Shown here piece after piece: positions 27,697-36,271 of a stretch of DNA of 64,000 nucleotides. Numbering within the stretch: the first letter of the stretch is position 1; each line of letters starts with the position of its first letter. The stretch is from Sphingomonas sp. (GTDB lineage Bacteria; Pseudomonadota; Alphaproteobacteria; Sphingomonadales; Sphingomonadaceae): contig JAKFUZ010000006.1 of NCBI GenBank assembly GCA_021732445.1, positions 1-64,000 on the forward strand, read 5' to 3'. The notes beneath the pieces are model-generated. The model had not been told where the DNA came from. It did not search any database and saw nothing but the letters and a program-made list of their open reading frames with translations. A program made the translations under genes and the position numbers.

Positions 27697-28941
27697 CTAC
27701 TGCGCCAGTACCCGGTCGTCGAACAGCCCGAACAGCAATGTTGAGGCATAAAAGGCGATGGCGCGCTGGCGCGGCATGGTCGAGGCCCATTTGCGCATGT
27801 CGAATGCGGCATTTTGCAGCGCCATCAGCGCTTGCGCGGCGATGAGCGGATCGACCGCCCGGATCGAGCCTTCGGCGATGCCGTCGCTCATCATTCCGGC
27901 ATAGCGCCTTGCGATGCGGTTGGACCGCGCGACCATTGCGCTGCGCACATTACGCGGCAAGCCCGAGAGTGCGGTGGTGCGCATCAACGGCCCGCGTTCT
28001 GAAAACTGAATGTCGAGCAGGGTCGCGATGACGCTCGACAGCCGGTGCCAGTAATCGCCGCTTTCTGCCTCGGCCAGGCGCTGTGCCGCAACAATCGTGT
28101 CCAGGCTGCGCTTGTAACAGGCGATGACGAGATCGTCCTTGGCATCGAGGTGGTGGTAAAAGCTGCCCTTGGTTACGTTTAGCTCCGACGCGATTTTCTG
28201 CACCGAGGCCCCGCGATAGCCAAGCTCGTTGATCAGCCTGGTCGCGGCCAGCAAAAACGCCTCGCGGCCAGGTTCTGCCTCTTCATGCTCAAGGTCGAGC
28301 CGGGCAGGGGCCCAGGCGGCACGCTCGCCGGCAATGCCGTGTGCAAACACGCTCATCAACCGGGCCTGGATGCGCGCAAACTGATCGGCATCATAGCGGC
28401 CAAGCCAGACGGGGAGCCAGAAGGTGTTTTCGAGCAATACATGCGCGCGCGCGCCGAACAGATCGGTTTGCGCGCGCGTTTCGCCCGTGCCCCAAAGGCT
28501 GCGGGTCTTGCGAAAAACCTCGCGCCAGCCCGCCATCAACCGCCCGCGAACCGGCTCTTCCATGGCGCGCAAATCGGAAAGCACGGCAAAGGAGGTTGCC
28601 TCGCCCCGGTTGATGCGCGCCAGCCGGTCCATGTTGAGCGCCAGATAGCGCGCAACGCGGTCCTGCGGCGTCGGTTCACGAAGCGATGTACCGAGCATGG
28701 CCTGCAACTGATCGAGCGTGTATTCAAAGCACGCCGCGGCCAAATCTTCCTTGCGCTTGAAGTAATAGGTGACGCTGGTGGTGTTCAGGCCAACGCGCTG
28801 GGCCACGTCGGCAAAGGTCATGCCCTTGGCGCTTTGCTCGTTGATTGCCTGTGCGGCGGCCGCCAGAATGGCATCCCGCTTGGCGCGAAAGCGTTTTGTG
28901 CTGCTGTGTGTTGCCCCGTTTGGTAGCGCCCGCGCGTCCAT
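27697..28941 (-). CDS. Double TetR-family regulator (two TetR_N domains in one chain)
   Basis: 414 residues, about twice a normal TetR protein. The first DNA-binding domain covers about 19-80 (GMTFADVAQRVGLNTTSVTYYF, KRKEDL). The second covers about 225-285 (GASVQKIASELNVTKGSFYHHL, DAKDDL). Each is followed by its own helical ligand/dimer domain, so this is a tandem fusion, not a frameshift artefact. It is divergent from the ACAD-ADH-kinase-SDR operon, with a perfect palindrome between them, and is most likely that operon's repressor responding to an acyl-CoA (inference). Confidence 0.92.
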   Translation of the reverse strand: MDARALPNGATHSSTKRFRAKRDAILAAAAQAINEQSAKGMTFADVAQRVGLNTTSVTYYFKRKEDLAAACFEYTLDQLQAMLGTSLREPTPQDRVARYLALNMDRLARINRGEATSFAVLSDLRAMEEPVRGRLMAGWREVFRKTRSLWGTGETRAQTDLFGARAHVLLENTFWLPVWLGRYDADQFARIQARLMSVFAHGIAGERAAWAPARLDLEHEEAEPGREAFLLAATRLINELGYRGASVQKIASELNVTKGSFYHHLDAKDDLVIACYKRSLDTIVAAQRLAEAESGDYWHRLSSVIATLLDIQFSERGPLMRTTALSGLPRNVRSAMVARSNRIARRYAGMMSDGIAEGSIRAVDPLIAAQALMALQNAAFDMRKWASTMPRQRAIAFYASTLLFGLFDDRVLAQ

Positions 28942-29105
28942 TTTAAGAGCTTAACAGCATCTTTTCGAAGAAACAGTGTTTTTTGCAAGGCCGTCCCGCT
29001 GGCACAATCGGGGGGCGCAATGGCGCAACATCGCCACCACCAGCGCTTTACCGAATGTTCGGTACGGTCTAAGCGAGGTACATACCCGATTGCCGATGGA
29101 GAGAG
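28942..29105. promoter_or_regulatory. Divergent promoter region of tetR and the ACAD operon
   Basis: 164 bases between divergent genes, containing the 16-bp palindrome at 29049-29064 and an AT-rich stretch near 28960-28985 close to the tetR start. Exact promoters cannot be assigned. Confidence 0.55.
29049..29064. promoter_or_regulatory. Candidate TetR operator
   Basis: TACCGAA-tg-TTCGGTA is a perfect 7+7 inverted repeat 41 bases before the ACAD start, in the promoter region shared with the double-TetR gene. Size and symmetry fit a TetR-family operator. The link to this regulator is inferred from position. Confidence 0.65.
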
Positions 29106-30386
29106 ATGATGGATTTCACGCTGAGCGAACGCGAGACGTATTTTCGGGATCGCGTAAGAGATTTCATCGACCAGAACATCCGCCCGCGCAACCATATCTA
29201 TGAGCAGCAATCGCATGAGGGGGAGCGCTGGAAGGTCATCCCGGTCATCGAGGAGATGAAGGAAAAAGCGAAGGCGGCGGGCCTGTGGAACTTCTTCATG
29301 CCGCCGCATTCGGGCCAAGCGCATGTTGACGACAGCTTCGAATTTGAAGGGACGCAGCTCTCCAACCTCGAATATGCGCTGTGCGCCGAGGAAATGGGCA
29401 AGCTCGGCTGGGCATCTGAATGCTTCAATTGCTCGGCGCCCGACACCGGCAACATGGAAGTGCTCCACCGTTATGGCACGCGCGCGCACAAGGAACAGTG
29501 GCTGCGCCCGCTGATGCATGGAGAAATCCGCTCGGCCTTCTTGATGACAGAGCCCGCGGTCGCCTCGTCGGACGCGACCAATATCGAGACGAGCATGGTC
29601 CGTGACGGCGACCATTATGTCATCAACGGCACCAAATGGTGGTCTAGCGGGGTCGGGGATCCGCGGTGCAAAATCGCCATTGTCATGGGCAAGACCAACC
29701 CGGAAGGGTCGCGCCATTCGCAGCAGAGCCAGATACTCGTGCCGCTCGACGCGCCGGGCGTTACCATCAAGCGGATGCTCACCGTTTATGGCTATGACCA
29801 TGCCCCGCACGGGCACGGTGAAGTGGTGCTGAGCGATGTGCGCGTGCCCGTGGAGAACTGCCTGCTCGGCGAAGGACGGGGGTTCGAGATCGCGCAAGGG
29901 CGCCTGGGGCCGGGCCGCATCCATCACTGCATGCGCACCATCGGGGTGGCCGAGGCCGCCATCGAGGCCATGGCCAAGCGGCTGCTGACGCGCGTCGCCT
30001 TTGGCAAGCGGATTGCCGATCACTCGATTTGGGAGCAACGCATCGCCAAGGCGCGCATCGACATTGAGATGACGCGGCTGTTGTGCCTGAAGGCTGCTGA
30101 CATGATGGACAAGGCCGGCAACAAGAGCGCGCAGCTTGAAATCGCGATGATAAAAGTCGCGGCGCCCAACATGGCCCTGCAAATCCTCGATGATGCCATT
30201 CAGGCGCATGGCGGCGGCGGCGTGTCGGATGATTTCCACCTCGCCCATGCCTGGGCCGCAATGCGCACCCTGCGCTTTGCTGACGGGCCAGACGAGGTGC
30301 ATAACCGGGCGATTGCCCGCAACGAATTTGGCAAATACGCCGATTTGCCAGAGGCAGTGGCCGCCAAGGAAGCGGCGCGGCGCTAA
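29106..30386 (+). CDS. Acyl-CoA dehydrogenase, ACAD10/11-like
   Basis: About 426 residues. Signs are [36 protein letters not shown], the long middle insert ([20 protein letters not shown]) and the C-terminal [18 protein letters not shown], which carries the Glu region. This form matches the ACAD domain of ACAD10/ACAD11 and bacterial homologues. In those systems the enzyme works with an APH-like kinase on 4-hydroxyacyl-CoA. The kinase is encoded two genes downstream. GGAGAG precedes two adjacent ATGs (29106 or 29109). Confidence 0.92.
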   Translation: MMDFTLSERETYFRDRVRDFIDQNIRPRNHIYEQQSHEGERWKVIPVIEEMKEKAKAAGLWNFFMPPHSGQAHVDDSFEFEGTQLSNLEYALCAEEMGKLGWASECFNCSAPDTGNMEVLHRYGTRAHKEQWLRPLMHGEIRSAFLMTEPAVASSDATNIETSMVRDGDHYVINGTKWWSSGVGDPRCKIAIVMGKTNPEGSRHSQQSQILVPLDAPGVTIKRMLTVYGYDHAPHGHGEVVLSDVRVPVENCLLGEGRGFEIAQGRLGPGRIHHCMRTIGVAEAAIEAMAKRLLTRVAFGKRIADHSIWEQRIAKARIDIEMTRLLCLKAADMMDKAGNKSAQLEIAMIKVAAPNMALQILDDAIQAHGGGGVSDDFHLAHAWAAMRTLRFADGPDEVHNRAIARNEFGKYADLPEAVAAKEAARR

Positions 30387-30430
30387 GGCGCAGAGCGCCG
30401 GTTGCACGATGATAATGGAGATAGGCTGAC

Positions 30431-31516
30431 GTGAAAGCCGCTGTTCTGTACGAGCCGAAGAGCGACCTGCGGATTGAGGAGGTGGCGGTCGCCAAACCCG
30501 GCCCGCGCGAAGTGCTGATCCGCACGGTCGCGTGCGGGGTGTGCCGGTCCGACCTGCACTTTGTCGATGGCGCCTTCCCCCATCCGATGCCAACGGTGCC
30601 CGGCCATGAGGCAGCGGGCGTCGTGGAGGCGGTGGGAAGCGACGTCGCACGGCTGCGGCCCGGTGACCATGTCATCACCTTTTTCACGGTGTTCTGCGGC
30701 AGTTGCGAGATGTGCGTGACCGGTCGCCCGTCACTCTGCATCGACCCGTCGACGCGCCGCGCCAAGGGAGAGGCGCCGCGGCTGAGCCTGCCCGACGGCA
30801 CCGCGCTTGCCCCCTTCCTCAACCTGTCCGCCTATGCCGAGATGATGCTGGTGCACGAAAATGCGTGCGTGGCCATTGCAAAGGAGATGCCGCTTGACCG
30901 GGCAGCGCTGCTCGGCTGCGCGGTGATTACGGGGGCTGGCGCGATCTTCAACGACAGCCGGTTGCGCAGCGGCGAGAGTGTTGCCGTCATCGGCTGCGGC
31001 GGTATTGGCCTGGCGGCGGTTAATGCCGCCCGGATCGCGGGTGCGGGAACGATCATCGCGATTGATCCCGTCGCCGGCAAGCGGGCGCTGGCCGAGCGGC
31101 TGGGGGCAACGCACACGCTCGACGCGAATGATGCCGATGTCGCCAAGCACGTCGCGGGGTTGACGGGGGGCGGCGTCGATTATGCCATCGAAGCGGTCGG
31201 GCGCCCTGCCACGGCCGAACTTGCCTGGGCGATGCTCAAACGCGGCGGCACCGCGACCATTCTTGGCATGATCGCGCCGGGCAATATGGTGAGCTTGCCC
31301 GGCCCAAGCTTCCTCAGCGGCAAGAAGCTGCAAGGCTCGCTGCTTGGCTCCACGCGCTTTCCCATCGATATGCCCAGGCTGGTGCAGCTTTATCTCGATG
31401 GCAAGCTCGACCTGGACTCCATGGTGGCTGAGCGCATCCCGCTTTCGGGCGTGAACGGTGCACTCGAAAAGCTGCGCTGCGGTGACACGGTGCGCTCCGT
31501 CATCGAGTTCTCATGA
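30431..31516 (+). CDS. Zinc-dependent alcohol dehydrogenase (MDR family)
   Basis: 361 residues, medium-chain NAD(P)-dependent dehydrogenase. Catalytic zinc ligands are visible as CGVCRSD (Cys38) and GHEAAG (His59-Glu60). The structural zinc lobe has four cysteines in CGSCEMCVTGRPSLC. The cofactor site is VIGCGGIGLAAV followed by an acidic IAIDP, which favours NAD. GTG 30431 is the start, with GGAG upstream. The stop overlaps the kinase start as ATGA. It probably oxidises an alcohol intermediate in this operon. Confidence 0.92.
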   Translation: MKAAVLYEPKSDLRIEEVAVAKPGPREVLIRTVACGVCRSDLHFVDGAFPHPMPTVPGHEAAGVVEAVGSDVARLRPGDHVITFFTVFCGSCEMCVTGRPSLCIDPSTRRAKGEAPRLSLPDGTALAPFLNLSAYAEMMLVHENACVAIAKEMPLDRAALLGCAVITGAGAIFNDSRLRSGESVAVIGCGGIGLAAVNAARIAGAGTIIAIDPVAGKRALAERLGATHTLDANDADVAKHVAGLTGGGVDYAIEAVGRPATAELAWAMLKRGGTATILGMIAPGNMVSLPGPSFLSGKKLQGSLLGSTRFPIDMPRLVQLYLDGKLDLDSMVAERIPLSGVNGALEKLRCGDTVRSVIEFS

Positions 31517-32595
31517 TGGAAGACATGCCCGCCGAAACCGCTGATGTGACGATGGTGGGCACGATTCCGGTGCCCGATGACGATCGGATTGATGCCGGCG
31601 CGGTTGCTGCGTGGATGGCCGGCCATATGCCCGGGGTAGCGGGGCCGGTGCAGCTCGCAAAATTCAAAGGCGGGCAGTCGAACCCCACCTACCGCGTTGA
31701 TACAAAGAACAAAGCCTATGTGCTGCGGCGTCAGCCTTTCGGCAAGCTGCTGCCCAGCGCCCATGCGGTTGACCGCGAATATCGCCTGATTGCCGGGCTG
31801 CACCCGACGGGCTTTCCGGTTCCCGCTCCCTTTGGCCTGTGCGACGACCCGTCGGTTATCGGCGCGATGTTTTACATCATGGAACTGGTTGAGGGGCGCA
31901 GCCTGTGGGACGGGTCGCTGCCCGGTCTGGCGCCTGCCGCACGGACCGCGACCTACCATGCCATGGTCGATACGCTAGCCCAGCTTCACAACACCGACTA
32001 TGTAGCTGCCGGGCTGGAAAGCTATGGCAAGCCGGGCAATTACTTCGAACGGCAGGTCGCCCGCTGGACCAAGCAGTATCGCGCGTCGGAAACCGAGCAC
32101 ATGGCCGATGTCGAAGCGCTGATCGAATGGTTGCCGGCGACACTGCCGGCGCAGACGCGCAGTGCCATCGTGCATGGTGACTTCCGCATCGACAACATGA
32201 TCTTCGCGGGCAGTGAGGCGCGGGTGGTCGCCGTTCTCGACTGGGAATTATCCACCATCGGTGATCCACTGGCCGATTTCAGCTATTTCCTGATGAATTG
32301 GGTCACGCAGCCGGAGGGGCGCTCGGGCGTGATGGGGCTGGCCGGTGGCGAGTCCGGCATTCCGACAATCGAGCAGGTGGTCGAGCGATATTGCGCCGCG
32401 ACCGGGCGCGACGGTGTGCCGCAGCTCGACTGGTATTTCGCCTATAACCTGTTCCGGCTGACGGGCATCGTGCAAGGCATCAAAAAGCGCATCGTCGATG
32501 GCACGGCGTCAAGCGCACAAGCACATAAGACGGTGGAGCGCGTTCACGGCCTCGCCGCCGCCGCCTGGGGATTTGCAAAGCGCGCAGGCGCCTGA
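31513..32595 (+). CDS. APH-family phosphotransferase (ACAD10/11 kinase-like)
   Basis: 360 residues with the aminoglycoside-phosphotransferase/choline-kinase fold: VQLAKFKGGQSNPTYRV (ATP-binding loop), YVLRRQPFG (the lysine position is Arg here), catalytic HGDFRIDNMIF (about 220) and metal site LDWELSTIGDPLADF (about 242). In ACAD10/11 and in Pseudomonas LvaA, this subfamily phosphorylates the 4-hydroxyl of hydroxyacyl-CoA. Its presence in one operon with an ACAD11-like gene makes that function more likely here than antibiotic resistance. Coupled to the ADH by ATGA. Confidence 0.9.
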   Translation: MMEDMPAETADVTMVGTIPVPDDDRIDAGAVAAWMAGHMPGVAGPVQLAKFKGGQSNPTYRVDTKNKAYVLRRQPFGKLLPSAHAVDREYRLIAGLHPTGFPVPAPFGLCDDPSVIGAMFYIMELVEGRSLWDGSLPGLAPAARTATYHAMVDTLAQLHNTDYVAAGLESYGKPGNYFERQVARWTKQYRASETEHMADVEALIEWLPATLPAQTRSAIVHGDFRIDNMIFAGSEARVVAVLDWELSTIGDPLADFSYFLMNWVTQPEGRSGVMGLAGGESGIPTIEQVVERYCAATGRDGVPQLDWYFAYNLFRLTGIVQGIKKRIVDGTASSAQAHKTVERVHGLAAAAWGFAKRAGA

Positions 32596-32610
32596 AGGAG
32601 GACGGAACCG

Positions 32611-33375
32611 ATGAGCCAGTTTGATTTGACCGGCAAGGTCGCGATCATCACCGGGTCGACGCGCGGCATCGGCAAGGCGAGCGCCTGGGAAATGGCCGAG
32701 CACGGTGCGAAAGTCGTCATCTCCAGCCGCAAGCAGGATAGGTGCGACGAGGTCGCCAGTGAAATAAACGGCAAGTTTGGCGAGGGTACGGCCATTGCGG
32801 TTGCCGCCAACATCTCCGACAAGGCGGCGCTCCAGCAGTTGGTTGATGAAACGCGCCGCGCCTTCGGGCGCATCGACGTGCTGGTCTGCAATGCCGCCTC
32901 CAACCCCTATTACGGGCCGCAGGGTGACATCAGCGATGAGCAGTTCCGCAAGATACTCGACAACAATATCGTGTCGAACCACTGGCTGATCGCGATGGTC
33001 GCGCCGGAAATGCGGGCGCGGGGCGACGGGTCGATCATCATCATCTCGTCGATTGGCGGGCTGCGCGGCTCCCCGATCATTGGCGCCTATTGCATTTCGA
33101 AAGCGGCGGACATGCAGCTTGCGCGCAACCTCGCCATTGAATTCGGGCCAGATAATGTGCGCGTGAACTGCATTGCACCGGGCCTCATCAAAACCGATTT
33201 CGCGCGCGCGCTGTGGGAAGACCCGGAGCGGATCAAGGCTGCCAATGAGCGTGTGCCGCTGCGCCGCATCGGCGAGTCAGAGGAAATTGCCGGTGGCGTG
33301 GTGTTCCTGGCCAGCAAGGCGGCAAGTTTCATGACCGGGCAGACTATCGTCATCGACGGCGGCACCACGATTTAA
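32611..33375 (+). CDS. SDR-family oxidoreductase
   Basis: 254 residues: TGSTRGIG cofactor motif, NAAS in the NNAG position, catalytic ISSIGG Ser and YCISK Tyr/Lys, C-terminal [17 protein letters not shown] precedes the ATG. It is close to the 3-hydroxyacyl-CoA/3-oxoacyl reductase type (a LvaD-like role is possible) and lies 15 bases after the kinase. Confidence 0.92.
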   Translation: MSQFDLTGKVAIITGSTRGIGKASAWEMAEHGAKVVISSRKQDRCDEVASEINGKFGEGTAIAVAANISDKAALQQLVDETRRAFGRIDVLVCNAASNPYYGPQGDISDEQFRKILDNNIVSNHWLIAMVAPEMRARGDGSIIIISSIGGLRGSPIIGAYCISKAADMQLARNLAIEFGPDNVRVNCIAPGLIKTDFARALWEDPERIKAANERVPLRRIGESEEIAGGVVFLASKAASFMTGQTIVIDGGTTI

Positions 33376-33391
33376 CCATAAGGACAGGCAC

Positions 33392-34192
33392 ATGGCGCGC
33401 TTTACCGGCAAATCCATCATCGTCACGGGCGCAGGCTCAGGGATTGGCCGCGCCACCGCCTTGCTCTTCGCGCGCGAGGGCGGCCGCGTCGTGGTTGCCG
33501 ACAAGACTGACGGCGCCGATGAAACGGGCCGGCGGATCGCCGAGGCGGGGGGCGAGGCGGTCGCCATCCAGATGGATGCCGGGCTTGAGCAAGATGTCGC
33601 CCGCACCGTCGCGCTCGCGGTTGAAAAATTTGGTGGCCTCGACATCATGTTCGCCAATGCCGGGATTTCGGGCGGCATGGCCAATATTTTCGATACAGAT
33701 GTTGCGCTGATTACCGAGGTACTGCGCGTAAACCTCATCGGGCCCTATCTCGCCATCAAACACGCAGCGCCTGAAATCGCCAGGCGCGGCGGTGGCGCTA
33801 TTGTGCTGACGGCGAGTGTCGCGGGCATCAGGTCAGGTGCCGGGTCACCCGCTTATTCGGCGTCAAAGGCCGGCGTCATCAATCTCGCGCAGGTTTCGGC
33901 GCAGCAATTGGCCGGGTCCAACGTGCGGGTAAACGCCATCTGCCCCGGGCTGACCGAAACCGGGATGACCAAGCCGACCTTCGATTATGCGCGCGAGGCC
34001 GGCAAGATGGACCGGGTCGGGCGCCTGAACCCGTTGCGGCGCGGTGCGCAGCCCGAGGAGCTGGCAAATGTTGCAGCCTTTCTCGCATCCGACGAGGCAA
34101 GCTATGTCAATGGGCAGGCAATTGCTGTGGATGGCGGCCTGTCGTCCAGCCACCCGGTCACCAAGCAGGAATATGGCCGAACGGCGGTGTGA
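33392..34192 (+). CDS. SDR-family oxidoreductase
   Basis: 266 residues: [11 protein letters not shown], acidic VADKTDGAD after beta-2 (NAD preference likely), ANAG, catalytic TASVAG Ser and [18 protein letters not shown] and [13 protein letters not shown]. Last gene of the plus-strand operon, 16 bases after the previous SDR; it converges on the minus-strand thioesterase. Confidence 0.92.
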   Translation: MARFTGKSIIVTGAGSGIGRATALLFAREGGRVVVADKTDGADETGRRIAEAGGEAVAIQMDAGLEQDVARTVALAVEKFGGLDIMFANAGISGGMANIFDTDVALITEVLRVNLIGPYLAIKHAAPEIARRGGGAIVLTASVAGIRSGAGSPAYSASKAGVINLAQVSAQQLAGSNVRVNAICPGLTETGMTKPTFDYAREAGKMDRVGRLNPLRRGAQPEELANVAAFLASDEASYVNGQAIAVDGGLSSSHPVTKQEYGRTAV

Positions 34193-34210
34193 CGTTAAGG
34201 AACTTCGCGC

Positions 34211-35104
34211 TCATTCGCGCAGGCGGATCAGCCCCTCCTGCGCGCAACTTGCGACAAGGCGCCCGTCACGCGCAAAAATCTTGCCTCGGTTGAAGCCGCG
34301 GGCATGGCCGGCCCAGGGGCTGTCGCACGCATAAAGCAGCCACTCGTCGGCGCGAAAATCCTCGTGCAGCCAAACGGCATGGTCAAGGCTTGCGGTTTGC
34401 AGCTTGTGGGTCATCCAGTTTACGCCATGGGCGAGCACCGCCGTGCCCAGCAGCGACATGTCTGATGCATAGGCAAGGATCGCCCGGTGCATCGCCTTGT
34501 CGTCGCCAATCGGCGCGCAGATGCGGAACCAGGTGCATTGCCGCGGCTCCTGCTTTTCAGGCTTGAACCAGCTCCGTTGCGACACGGGCTTGCTCTCGAC
34601 AGGGCGCGCGCGCGTGAAGTGCTTGCGGAACTTTTCCGGCATCTGGTCCGCCGTCTCAAGCCGGATTTCATAGTCCGATTTCAGCTCCTCGGGCGGGGGT
34701 ACGTCGGGCATGGCGTCCTGATGGTTCAGCCCTTCTTCGGGCAGCTGCAGCGAGCAGGCAAGGTTCAGGATCGGCTGCCCGCCCTGCATGGCGATAACAC
34801 GGCGGGTTGCAAAGCTCTTGCCGTCGAAATCGCGGACAACGCGGTACAGGATCGGTTTGCCCTCGGCCCCGGGTCGCATGAAATAGGCGTGGAGCGAATG
34901 TGCCGCCTTGGGCGCGTCGGTCGATGCCTGCGCGGCTTGCAGTGCCTGGGCGATGACCTGCCCGCCAAATACCCGGCCAAAACCATCATCGCCGCAGCGG
35001 CCGCGATAAAGATCGGTATCGAGCTCCTCGATCGTCAACAGATCAACGAGACCTTGCGCAAGCTGCGCCGGGGCGGGTGCCGCGGGGGAGGGGTCGTCGC
35101 TCAT
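34211..35104 (-). CDS. tesB: Acyl-CoA thioesterase II
   Basis: About 297 residues, a full-length TesB double hotdog that hydrolyses acyl-CoA to free acid and CoA. Signs are LYRGRCGDDGFGRVFGGQVIAQALQAA, HSLHAYFMRPG, a C-terminal half with AILAYASDMSLLGTAVLAH and LDHAVWLHEDFRADEWLLY (catalytic Asp region), and ending in GLIRLRE. ATG 35104 overlaps the ACAD stop by one base (TGATG). Last gene of the minus-strand beta-oxidation operon, possibly preventing CoA trapping. Confidence 0.95.
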   Translation of the reverse strand: MSDDPSPAAPAPAQLAQGLVDLLTIEELDTDLYRGRCGDDGFGRVFGGQVIAQALQAAQASTDAPKAAHSLHAYFMRPGAEGKPILYRVVRDFDGKSFATRRVIAMQGGQPILNLACSLQLPEEGLNHQDAMPDVPPPEELKSDYEIRLETADQMPEKFRKHFTRARPVESKPVSQRSWFKPEKQEPRQCTWFRICAPIGDDKAMHRAILAYASDMSLLGTAVLAHGVNWMTHKLQTASLDHAVWLHEDFRADEWLLYACDSPWAGHARGFNRGKIFARDGRLVASCAQEGLIRLRE

Positions 35105-36231
35105 CAATATCCTGCCGCGCGCGCAAGTTGGTCTGCGTGGAAATTGGCGTCGCCAAACATCTCGGCCAGCACGCGCCCGCGCTTCATGTAAAAACCAATG
35201 TCATATTCGTCGGTCATGCCGATGCCGCCATGCATTTGGACGCCCTCCTGAACCGCAAGCGTGGCCGCCATCGCGCTCATTGCCTTGGCGACGCTGACCG
35301 CGTCATTGGTTGTGGCATCGGCTGCATCGAGCAATTGCTGCGCTTTGAGCACGGCAGCCCGGGCCACTTCCATCTCCGAATAAAGATGCGCTGCGCGGTG
35401 TTGCAGCGCCTGAAAACTGCCGATCCGCACGCCAAACTGCTTGCGTTCCTTAAGGTAGCTGACGGTCATGTCCATCGCGCCGCTGCCCACGCCAAGCAAC
35501 TCGGCCGATGCACCGACGCGCCCGGCGCGCAACAGGCGGCCAAGCGGGTCGCGGCCATTGTCCACCTCGCCGATTACGGCATCGGCATCCACCTCGACGC
35601 CGTCGAAGCTCACGCGTGCCGCAATGCTTGCGTCAGCCAGCCGCTCGGGCGCGGGCGCGAGCCCGGCTGCGCCCCGGTCGACCGCGAACAAGGTGACGCC
35701 CGCCGCATCGTCAGGCCCGCCCGCTGTGCGCGCGGCCACGATCATCATGTCCGCAACATGGCCGTGCACCACAAACTGCTTTGCGCCGGTCAGCCGGAAC
35801 CCGTTGCCTGAGCGCTCCGCGCGCAGCCCAACGCTCGCCCGGTGCTTTGCGCCTTCGTCAATCGCGAGCGCCGCCACGAGATCGCCGCGCAGAATCCCTG
35901 GGAAATACCGTTCGGCATGGGGGGTTCCGCTGAGCGCGGCGACTGCTGCCACCGCCGTGGTCAGAAACGGCGACGGGGCAAGGTTGCGCCCGATTTCCTC
36001 CAGCACGATGCCCGCCTCGACATGACCAAGCCCAAGGCCGCCTTCGTCCTCGCCGATCAGGATGCCGGTAAAGCCCATATCCGCGAACTGTCTCCACAGG
36101 TCGCGGCTGAACCCGTCGGCATTGTTCGTATCGCGCAGCGCCCGCATATGGCTCACAGGAGCTTGCTCAGCGATGAAACTCTGTGCGCTGTCCTTCAGCA
36201 TCACCTGATCGTCGTTCAGAAAAAGTGGCAC
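35104..36231 (-). CDS. Acyl-CoA dehydrogenase, small-subunit type
   Basis: 375 residues. It resembles the protein at 21961: ILIGEDEGGLGLGHVEAGIVLEEIG, a weak middle domain (AIDEGAKHRASVG), KERKQFGVRIGSFQALQHR and HGGIGMTDEYDIGFYMKRG. Starts at GTG 36231 with AAGGA about 8 bases upstream. Probably the partner of the preceding large-type ACAD (40 bases apart). Confidence 0.9.
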   Translation of the reverse strand: MPLFLNDDQVMLKDSAQSFIAEQAPVSHMRALRDTNNADGFSRDLWRQFADMGFTGILIGEDEGGLGLGHVEAGIVLEEIGRNLAPSPFLTTAVAAVAALSGTPHAERYFPGILRGDLVAALAIDEGAKHRASVGLRAERSGNGFRLTGAKQFVVHGHVADMMIVAARTAGGPDDAAGVTLFAVDRGAAGLAPAPERLADASIAARVSFDGVEVDADAVIGEVDNGRDPLGRLLRAGRVGASAELLGVGSGAMDMTVSYLKERKQFGVRIGSFQALQHRAAHLYSEMEVARAAVLKAQQLLDAADATTNDAVSVAKAMSAMAATLAVQEGVQMHGGIGMTDEYDIGFYMKRGRVLAEMFGDANFHADQLARAAGY

Positions 36232-36271
36232 GTAACTATCCTTGTATTATATAAACTTACCGCGCAGCATT

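Noticed and set aside
26268..27812. 514-codon open frame antisense to the spinster-type MFS
   Set aside because: No motif and an artefactual composition; the MFS on the plus strand explains the region.
28818..30650. 610-codon open frame antisense to the ACAD11-like gene
   Set aside because: Runs across the double-TetR start and the palindrome; no domain; a shadow of the ACAD.
31513..32595. APH fold read as an aminoglycoside-resistance gene
   Set aside because: Operon context with an ACAD11-like gene and the DWELSTIGDP form point to the acyl-CoA kinase subfamily.
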